Of a DNA stretch of 64,000 nt, positions 44,165 through 51,103 are shown in pieces (position 1 is the stretch's first letter; the number at the start of each line of letters is the position of its first letter). The notes under the pieces were generated by a model. That model had not been told where the DNA came from, ran no database searches, and saw only the letters and a list, made by a program, of their open reading frames with translations. The position numbers and the translations under genes are program-made. Origin of the DNA: Clostridium sp. OS1-26 (lineage in GTDB: Bacteria; Bacillota; Clostridia; Clostridiales; Clostridiaceae). The stretch lies in NCBI RefSeq assembly GCF_030915445.1, contig NZ_CP133264.1:4497208-4561207 (forward strand). The letters are read 5' to 3'.

Positions 44165-44452
44165 ATGAATTGTCATGAAGATAAAAAACAAAACCAAGGA
44201 AATCACAAGCATAGTCCATTAAAGCATATGTTGCATATGATTGTCTGCTGTGGATTACCTATAATCATTATAGGATTACTGCCAGTTATAACAAGATTTA
44301 GCCCTAGTGCTGGTAATGTGATTGGTAGAATAGCACCATTTATATGTCCAATAATGATGATTTTTATGATACCAATGATGATGAGTAATAATAAAAATGG
44401 AAGTTGCTGTGATACTAAAAAATCTAATACTGATAGTAAGGAAGTAATATAG
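44165..44452 (+). CDS. Small His/Cys/Met-rich membrane protein
   Basis: A 95-residue protein with a His-rich N-terminus (NCHEDKK, NHKHSPLKHMLHM), a Cys pair entering the first helix (VCCGLP), two membrane helices (about 28-46 and 56-73, the second very Met-rich: CPIMMIFMIPMMM) and a C-terminal Cys pair (SCCD). It looks like a metal-handling membrane protein. No family name is certain. GGAGGG precedes the ATG. It is first in a unit with menG. Confidence 0.75.
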   Translation: MNCHEDKKQNQGNHKHSPLKHMLHMIVCCGLPIIIIGLLPVITRFSPSAGNVIGRIAPFICPIMMIFMIPMMMSNNKNGSCCDTKKSNTDSKEVI

Positions 44453-44471
44453 ATTTATAGAAATAGAACTA

Positions 44472-44512
44472 TGGAGGAGAGGCTCAACAACACTAATGAG
44501 TTCTCTCCTTAA
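44472..44512 (+). terminator. Internal hairpin between the 95-residue gene and menG
   Basis: GGAGGAGAG and CTCTCCTT arms with an inner GCTC/GAG match. It lacks a clean T run, so it may attenuate rather than end transcription ahead of menG. Confidence 0.45.
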
Positions 44513-44566
44513 ATAATAACTCATAAAAATATTATAAATTCACTTATGAAAAGAGGGACACTGCAT

Positions 44567-45270
44567 ATGATAAATAATACTTTAGATGTACAAAATATTT
44601 TCTCCTCTATTGCGGAAAGCTATGATAAATTGAATTCAATTCTAACTTTTAATATAGATAAAATGTGGAGAAAGAAAGCCATAAGAGTGTGTGATCTAAA
44701 AGCTGATAACAAAGTTTTGGATTTATGTTGCGGTACAGGACAGATGATTAATTATGCCTGTAAAAAAGTAGGAAAAAACACTGAAGTTGTAGGACTTGAT
44801 TTCAATCAAGAAATGATTGATGTTGGATATAAAAGACTTAATCAAAGCATAAATGATCATAAGTTTAGATTAATAAAGGGCGACGTTTTAAAATTGCCTT
44901 TTGAAGATAATAGTTTTCACTGTGTGACAATCGCCTTTGGTCTTAGAAATATTAAGGATAAAAATAAAGCATTGTCGGAAATGTATAGAATTTTAATGCC
45001 TGGTGGAAAGCTTGTTTGTTTAGAATTGTCTAACCCAGAAATACCCATTTTTAGGGAGCTGCATTCTGCGTATCTGAATTTTGTTCTACCTACTATTGGC
45101 TATATAGGCACAAAAGACAAAGGAGCATATATATATCTTAAAGATTCTGTAAGAAACTTTATGTCAAAAAGAAACTAAAGCTTTGCTTTGATGATGCTGG
45201 TTTTGTAAATACTGGTTATATATCTTTAACCGGTGGAATTACATCGATTCACTATGGAGTAAAAAGATAA
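44567..45270 (+). pseudogene. menG: Demethylmenaquinone methyltransferase, frameshifted near the C-terminus
   Basis: UbiE/MenG family methyltransferase, last step of menaquinone synthesis. The start is ATG 44567 after GAGGGA. SAM motifs 'VLDLCCGTGQM' and 'ALSEMYRILMPGGKLVCLELS' (shortened landmark) are intact, and 'AFGLRNIKDK' is diagnostic. The frame stops early after 'NFMSKRN' (45178). Shifting by one base at the A5 run 45166-45170 continues as 'KLKLCFDDAGFVNTGYIS' and ends at TAA 45270 with the family C-terminus, giving 234 residues. Missing one A in a homopolymer explains the break. The truncated form may still fold, as the SAM domain is nearly complete. Confidence 0.85.
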
Positions 45271-45297
45271 AATATCTTACTTATAATTTTGGAATTA

Positions 45298-45334
45298 ATT
45301 TCTTCATAATTTCTTTATATCTTAAAAATATAAT
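45298..45334 (+). promoter_or_regulatory. Regulon promoter of the 51-residue gene
   Basis: Half-sites ATTTCTTCATA (45298-45308) and ATTTCTTTATA (45309-45319), 9 bp, then TATAAT (45329-45334). Confidence 0.9.
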
Positions 45335-45377
45335 TGATATATAGAAAATATTAAGGGTTTATGAGAGGAGGATTATA

Positions 45378-45533
45378 ATGAGTATATTTAAATGCCTTTT
45401 CAGTAAAAAATTCAGAGAGGAATATTCAAGACAGTTGGTATACAAACTTAATTATATAGATGATCAGATTGAAAAAATATACACTAATATTAAATCAGAA
45501 GAATCAAAAAAGCTTCATAAATATCTAAGTTAA
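45378..45533 (+). CDS. Small basic protein of the regulon (51 aa)
   Basis: A 51-residue frame with an excellent ribosome site (AGAGGAGG) and its own regulon promoter 45 bp upstream. The sequence is charged and mostly helical (MSIFKCLFSKKF, then IDDQIEKIYTNIKS), soluble or peripherally membrane-bound through its N-terminus. No family was recognised. A hairpin at 45557-45605 closes the transcript, so it is a monocistronic small gene. Confidence 0.75.
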   Translation: MSIFKCLFSKKFREEYSRQLVYKLNYIDDQIEKIYTNIKSEESKKLHKYLS

Positions 45534-45556
45534 AAATCCATCTTTTACGTTAAATA

Positions 45557-45605
45557 AAAAGACTCGTATTTAGTTATTAATATTATAGCTGAATACGGGT
45601 CTTTG
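45557..45605 (+). terminator. Probable terminator after the 51-residue gene
   Basis: AAAAGACTCGTATTTAG and CTGAATACGGGTCTTTG pair with two mismatches. The T run after it is short. Confidence 0.6.
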
Positions 45606-45634
45606 CTATTACAGTACATTTTTAATTTTAAATT

Positions 45635-45671
45635 ATATCTTCATATTTTCTTCATAGCAAATCTTTATAAT
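45635..45671 (+). promoter_or_regulatory. Regulon promoter of the polyprenyl synthase operon
   Basis: Half-sites ATATCTTCATA (45635-45645) and TTTTCTTCATA (45646-45656), 9 bp, then TATAAT (45666-45671). Confidence 0.9.
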
Positions 45672-45737
45672 AACAAATATGGTGTTAAATTTGAAAATCA
45701 TTTATTTAATTAAAATTCATACATAGGAGGTGAAAAA

Positions 45738-46562
45738 ATGAGATTTAATGAAATTTTAGTTCCGATAATAAAAGAAATTGATCAACTTGAATTAGAATTG
45801 GAAAATATCGCTACAAAATTAGATGATAGTAGTTTAAATGATATTTTTGCCTACTTTTTTTCAATTCCAGGTAAACGTCTAAGGCCTATGTTAACATTTT
45901 TATCTGCAGGCGCAATAAATAACCAACTTACTCCATCTATAAATCATAGATTAGTTCAGTTAGCAGTGGGTATAGAACTTATTCACAACGCTAGTTTAAT
46001 CCATGATGATATCATAGATGGTGATTTAGAAAGACGTGGCCAAAAAACTTTAAACAATACTTTCGGAAGTAAAATAGCAATTCTAACTGGTGATGCATTG
46101 TATTCAAGAGCCTTTACTATTTTCTCTGATACCCTACCAAAAGAATTTTCACAGACAATAGGAAGAGTTACAGAAGCAATGTCTATATCTGAAATATTGA
46201 ATGCTAAAAATCCTTTTCCAGATCGTGAGACATACCTAAAAATAATTGCAGGAAAGACAGCAGTCTTCATGAGTGCTTGTTGTAGTCTCGGCGCTGCTAT
46301 AGTGGGCGCAGGTGAAGAAGAATCAAGTATGCTTTCCAAATACGGCAAAAACCTTGGTATGGCATATCAAATACTAGATGATTATATCGACGGAGACCCT
46401 GTTGCAATGAAAAATGTAACTATTGAAGAAGGTTTTCAATTTGCATATGCTGCTAAATCTTCTATTGAAACTTTAAAGGACTCAATATATAAGAGAAATT
46501 TAATTATGCTAGTAGACTATGTTTTAGACTTCTACAGTCCTAATGTGCAAAATGCATTATAG
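45738..46562 (+). CDS. Polyprenyl diphosphate synthase, short form
   Basis: A trans-prenyltransferase of 274 residues, probably making the menaquinone side chain. The first Asp-rich motif is 'IHDDIIDGDLERRG', the upstream basic region 'GKRLRPML', and the second Asp-rich motif 'QILDDYIDGDP'. After the second motif the segment that normally reads like 'GKpxGxDLxxGKxTLP' is missing and the chain passes straight to 'AAKSSIETLKDS'. That makes it about 45 residues shorter than typical HepT/IspB; it may be a distinct subfamily or need a partner subunit. AGGAGGTG precedes the ATG. First gene of an operon with DoxX, FixH-like and FixG-like genes. Confidence 0.88.
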   Translation: MRFNEILVPIIKEIDQLELELENIATKLDDSSLNDIFAYFFSIPGKRLRPMLTFLSAGAINNQLTPSINHRLVQLAVGIELIHNASLIHDDIIDGDLERRGQKTLNNTFGSKIAILTGDALYSRAFTIFSDTLPKEFSQTIGRVTEAMSISEILNAKNPFPDRETYLKIIAGKTAVFMSACCSLGAAIVGAGEEESSMLSKYGKNLGMAYQILDDYIDGDPVAMKNVTIEEGFQFAYAAKSSIETLKDSIYKRNLIMLVDYVLDFYSPNVQNAL

Positions 46563-46636
46563 TTATGACATTAATATTACTTATTCATATCGCAATAAAT
46601 AAGATTCAAAGTTAGGTGACAGGAGTGTGTATAAAT

Positions 46637-47152
46637 ATGAAAATTTTTCAAGACAAAAGATTTGCCATTCTATGGACAATCCTTAGAATTTGGCTTGGTT
46701 ATGAATGGATATCTGCAGGCATTGAAAAGATATCTAATCCAACCTGGGTTGGCAGTAAAGCTGGAGTAGCAATCACAGGTTTTCTAAAAGGAGCACTTGC
46801 TAAGGCAACTGGAGATCATCCTTTAGTGCAAGGTTGGTACGCTAACTTCATTCAAAGTGTTGCTCTGCCTAATGCAAAAGTTTTTAGTTATTTAGTCACC
46901 TATGGTGAGTTATTAGTAGGTATTTCTCTAATTCTAGGCGCCTTAACAATCGTTGGCCTGCTTGCCGGAGCTTTTATGAACTTAAACTATATGTTAGCTG
47001 GAACAACTAGTACAAACCCCAACTTGTATACTGTAGCAATTTTACTTATGGCGGCTGGAGCAAATGCTTACTTATTTGGCCTTGATAGATTTATCTTGCC
47101 TAAATTAAGTAAGCTTTTCAATAAAAACTCTACTATAAAGGCAGTGAGGTAA
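46637..47152 (+). CDS. DoxX-family membrane protein
   Basis: A 171-residue protein with four hydrophobic segments, matching the DoxX/DoxD fold; 'RIWLGYEWISAGIEKI' and 'VTYGELLVGISLILG' are typical. The founding members are subunits of thiosulfate:quinone oxidoreductase, and others work with thioredoxin-like or superoxide-defence complexes. Its place in an operon with a prenyl synthase and iron-sulfur membrane protein suggests work with menaquinone. The start is ATG 46637 after AGGAG; an in-frame GTG at 46616 has no ribosome site. Confidence 0.85.
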   Translation: MKIFQDKRFAILWTILRIWLGYEWISAGIEKISNPTWVGSKAGVAITGFLKGALAKATGDHPLVQGWYANFIQSVALPNAKVFSYLVTYGELLVGISLILGALTIVGLLAGAFMNLNYMLAGTTSTNPNLYTVAILLMAAGANAYLFGLDRFILPKLSKLFNKNSTIKAVR

Positions 47153-47216
47153 GATTATTACTACTGCCAATTTCAAAAGACAAAATATTAAACTATAGCA
47201 AAGGAAGGATATAAAA

Positions 47217-47756
47217 ATGAAAAGAAGATTACTAAAAAACTTAACAATTATCTCAGCATTAGTTTTAACTTTATCTACATCAGTATTAGCTGATGGCAGT
47301 GGAAAAAAGATAGAACAACGAGTTGATGGAGTTAAAGCAACTCTTATTTTAAGTGGTGACAAGGCTAAAACAGGTGAAAATGAGTTAACCTTAAAACTAG
47401 CCGATGAGAAAGACAAACCAATAGATAAAGCTGATGTCAAAGTGTCCGCAGAAATGGCTAAGAATGATATGGGTGACATGAATATGGGCGAATCTAAACC
47501 CGAAGTTATTCAATTTGAAAAAGGTCATGAAGAAGGCGAATATGTTGGAAAGATAAAGTTTAGTAATAAAGGTCACTGGAAAGTTAAAACAGACTTTACA
47601 GTAGATAATGCACAAAAGATGGTTGATTTTGATGTAGATGTAATAAGTTCTGGACCTAACTGGTTTGTTGTAGGTGGTTTTTTGGTAGTAACTACTTTAA
47701 TTATAGTAACTGCTGGAGTAACAAAGAAAAAGAATAAGAAAATTGCAAAAGCATAG
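47217..47756 (+). CDS. Exported FixH/YtkA-like domain protein
   Basis: A 179-residue protein: signal peptide (about 1-25, ending VLADG), a beta-sandwich domain of about 115 residues with 'GHWKVKTDFTV' and 'KMVDFDVDV' near its end, and a C-terminal membrane anchor (about 145-167). A Met-rich loop (KNDMGDMNMGES) sits where metal could bind. FixH-type domains accompany FixG in copper delivery to cbb3 oxidase; here no oxidase follows. AAGGAAGG precedes the ATG. It is 18 bp from the FixG-like gene. Confidence 0.75.
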   Translation: MKRRLLKNLTIISALVLTLSTSVLADGSGKKIEQRVDGVKATLILSGDKAKTGENELTLKLADEKDKPIDKADVKVSAEMAKNDMGDMNMGESKPEVIQFEKGHEEGEYVGKIKFSNKGHWKVKTDFTVDNAQKMVDFDVDVISSGPNWFVVGGFLVVTTLIIVTAGVTKKKNKKIAKA

Positions 47757-47774
47757 AAAGTGAGGTAATGTTTT

Positions 47775-49169
47775 ATGACAGAAAAAAAGACATCTTTAAT
47801 CGATGAAGAGAAAACATCCTCGTCAAATGATATAAATCTCTTAGATAACAAAAAGTTTTCAAGCCTTATGAAAAGCAAATGGTATCCTGGCGTTTTTCAA
47901 TGGCCAGTAGCAATAATATTTGCATTTATAGTTTATGAACTCCTATTTGGTTCTACTAGTGCCCATGATAACTTTGGTACTGCTGCTACATGGGTATTAT
48001 GGTGGCCTCTTCTGCCAATTATAATGTTATTATTAGGTAGATTCTGGTGTACTATTTGTCCTTTTGGAACACTTAATGACTTAGTTCAAAAATTTGTTGG
48101 TAATAACCGCCCTGTACCTAAGTTTCTAAAAAAATATGGGATTTGGATTATTGATGCAATATTTCTTTTAATCACATGGAGTGATCATATTTTTGGTGTT
48201 GTTGAATCACCAAGAGGCTCTGGTAATCTACTATTGCTAATTACCCTTGGTGTAATCGCTTCTGGGGCTATATTTGAACGTAGAACCTGGTGTAGATATG
48301 TCTGCTTTTTAGGCGGGTTATCTGCTAACTATTCTAGATCAGGTATGATGGAACTTAGAGCTACTCCTGAAAAGTGTGCTAAATGTAATGTTGCTGCTTG
48401 TTATAAAGGAAATGATAAAGTAGCAGGTTGTCCTATGTTTGAGTTTCCAAGAATTATGGATACTAATGCAGAGTGTAACTTCTGCGGAAATTGCGTAAAG
48501 AGTTGTCCAAATAATTCTATTAGAATATCAAGACGTGTACCTACTAGAGAATTATGGTTTATTCGTAAACCTAAACTGGAAGAATCATTTCTTGCTGTTG
48601 TTATTATGGGTATCGTATTTGTACAAAATATCACTATGCTTAGTATATGGGAGCCTATTTTAAATTGGCTTGAAAAAACTACTGGTACTGATAGCTACTA
48701 CGTAACCTTTACTATAACATTTATTATAGCAATGTTGATTCCTATAGCAATGTTATCATTAACAGGATTGATTGCTAAAAAATTTAATGGAGATTCTGTT
48801 AAACAAAACTTTGCTAAATTTGGATATGCCATCATCCCATTAGACATGGCTGCTCATATAGCTCATAACCTATTTCACTTGCTAGCAGAGGGTAAATCAA
48901 TACTGTTTACTTTCATGGCACTATTTGGGCAGGAAATGCATGGTTCCACTGCTATTTTAGATACTGTCACAATACAAGTTCTTCAGTATGCTTTAATTGT
49001 CCTTGGTGCTATTGGTTCAATATATACTGCATACAGAATTTCTAAAAGCAATTATGGAGGCAAGAATAGTAAGTCTCAAGGATCTTCTATAGTATATGGA
49101 GTGTTAATTCTAGTATTAGCTATTATAAACATAATACTATTCATGCTCCCAATGGCAATGCGTATGTAA
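47775..49169 (+). CDS. FixG/NapH/NosR-like membrane 4Fe-4S protein
   Basis: A 464-residue polytopic iron-sulfur protein. The N-terminal membrane part holds 'FWCTICPFGTLNDLV' and 'TWCRYVCFLGGLS', the CxxxCP pair typical of NapH/NosR/CcoG. A cytosolic ferredoxin-like domain follows (CAKCNVAACYKGN, AGCPMF, CNFCGNCVKSCP), then four more helices. Such proteins move electrons between quinol and other centres or, as CcoG, reduce Cu(II). It lacks the C-terminal Ig-like domain of true FixG. It probably ends the polyprenyl synthase operon. Confidence 0.88.
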   Translation: MTEKKTSLIDEEKTSSSNDINLLDNKKFSSLMKSKWYPGVFQWPVAIIFAFIVYELLFGSTSAHDNFGTAATWVLWWPLLPIIMLLLGRFWCTICPFGTLNDLVQKFVGNNRPVPKFLKKYGIWIIDAIFLLITWSDHIFGVVESPRGSGNLLLLITLGVIASGAIFERRTWCRYVCFLGGLSANYSRSGMMELRATPEKCAKCNVAACYKGNDKVAGCPMFEFPRIMDTNAECNFCGNCVKSCPNNSIRISRRVPTRELWFIRKPKLEESFLAVVIMGIVFVQNITMLSIWEPILNWLEKTTGTDSYYVTFTITFIIAMLIPIAMLSLTGLIAKKFNGDSVKQNFAKFGYAIIPLDMAAHIAHNLFHLLAEGKSILFTFMALFGQEMHGSTAILDTVTIQVLQYALIVLGAIGSIYTAYRISKSNYGGKNSKSQGSSIVYGVLILVLAIINIILFMLPMAMRM

Positions 49170-49323
49170 GTATATTTAGATTGTCGTATATGGTATAATT
49201 GTCATAATTTAATGAGCAAAGTTATGATGTTATTACCTCAATTCATAGAAAAATTCAATATTGCTTATAGCGTACCAATTTGCGGGGTTGTAATTGAAAT
49301 TAAAAAATATTGGCTTCTAAACA

Positions 49324-49353
49324 GCAATGGGCATAGCTTTCTTCGCTATGCCC
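49324..49353. terminator. Terminator between FixG-like gene and hydA
   Basis: GGGCATAGC and GCTATGCCC form a perfect GC-rich stem between convergent genes. The following T content is modest on both strands. The remaining DNA of 49170-49410 shows nothing. Confidence 0.75.
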
Positions 49354-49410
49354 TAATTGTGTTTATCTCAATCTAACTTATCAGTAATTAAAACCTTCAC
49401 TATTTTAGGT

Positions 49411-51101
49411 CTAATCATGTGCTAATGTATTATGAAGAATTTTAGTGTTATCTTTTAAAATTCCATCATATAAAGATTTAATCATAGGATTTTCTTCTGA
49501 ACGCTTTATATGTGTAATACTATCTACATTATATAAGCCACTACTTCTTAATTTTTTTAGTGCTGATGAGCAGTGATTAGGCTGACCACCGCCTCCTATG
49601 CACCCTCCTGGACAGGCCATTACTTCAACAAAATGATAAGTTTTTTCTCCATTTTTTATTTTCTTTATTAAATCTTGTGCGTTTTTTAAACCATGCACTA
49701 CTGCAATATTCACATTTTGGCCATCGATCTCTACAGTGGCTTCCTTTATACCATCCATTCCTCTAACTCCAACAAAAGTAAGCTCTTTCAAGCTTTTAGA
49801 CTTATTTTCTTTTAAAGAATGTCTAAGTACGGCTTCTGCAACTCCGCCTGTTACTCCAAAAATTATACCTGAACCACTAGCAAATCCAAAAGGCATATCC
49901 ATAGATTCACGTTCAATTTCATTAAATACTATTCCTGCTTCTTTTATCATTGAAGCTAACTCTTGAGTAGTAATTACTATGTCAACTGTTGGCTTACCAT
50001 TTATCTTAAACTCTTCTCTATTCGCTTCAAACTTTTTAGCCGTACAAGGCATCACTGAAACAATTATAGTTTCTCTAGTATCCTCCTTCAACCCACCATA
50101 ATATTCTTTTACTACAGAACCAAACATTTGTTGCGGAGAAAGACAACTTGATACATTTTTTCTTAATTCAGGATATCTATCTTCTACATGCTTTACCCAA
50201 GCAGGACAGCAAGATGTGAATAGAGGTAAGTTCTCCCCTTTGACAATCTTTCCATAAACTCTTTACTTTCTTCTATAACAGTCAAGTCTGCACTAAAGGC
50301 AGTATCATAAACTTCATCAAAGCCAAGCTTTCTAAGTGCTGCAGCAATTTTCCCTGTAACAATTTCCCCTGGATTAAGTCCGAATTCTTCTCCCAATGCG
50401 ATTCTAACCGCTGGCGCAATCTGTGCTACAACTCTTTTATTTTTATCAAATATAGCTTTCCAGACATCACTAGTTTCATCCTTTATGATTAAAGCTCCAG
50501 TAGGACAAACTGATGCACATTGTCCACAATTTACACAATCAACCTCTGCAAGAGGTTTATCGAAAGCAGTTGTCACCTTTATTTTTGATCCTCTATGAGC
50601 AAATGCTAGTATACCTACTCCTTGGACTTCTTCACACATTCTTACACAGTCACCGCAATTAATGCATTTGTTAGGGTTTCTAATTATAGATTTACTACTT
50701 TCATCTAATGGAAAAACTTCGCTTGTTTCATTAAATCTTACTTTCTTAATTCCTAATTTAATTGCTAGTTCTTGAAGTTTGCATTTACCATTTTTTTCAC
50801 ATACAGTACAATCTCTATCATGGTCTGCCAATATCAACTCAATTATCATTTTTCTGTGTCTTTGTAACTTAGGAGTATTTGTGTATATTTCCATACCTGC
50901 TTTAGGTGGTGTAGAACAAGAAGTTATTACTCCTCCCCACTTATCTTCTACTATACACATTCTGCAAGCACCATAAATACTTAATTCTGAATGATAGCAA
51001 AAAGTCGGCAAATCAATTCCTGCTTTTCTTATTACTTCAAGTATGTTTTTCTCTCCTTTTAGTTCTACTTTTTGTCCATCTATAATCATAAACTCTTGCA
51101 T
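49411..51101 (-). pseudogene. hydA: [FeFe]-hydrogenase catalytic subunit HydA, split by a frameshift
   Basis: Catalytic subunit of a multimeric hydrogenase. The first frame (from ATG 51101) carries a plant-type [2Fe-2S] site (Cys35, 46, 49, 62), a His/Cys cluster site and two [4Fe-4S] motifs (CINCGDCVRMCEE, CVNCGQCASVCP), then ends in 'SKGRTYLYSH'. The next frame supplies the H-cluster motifs TSCCPAW, MPCTAKKFE and ACPGGCIGGGGQP. The join is at a run of four G on the coding strand (50235-50238); five G would give 'SKGENLPLFTSCCPAW' and one continuous protein. hydB and hydC are intact and overlap or abut, so a sequencing error is a serious possibility. Confidence 0.88.
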
Positions 51102-51103
51102 AA

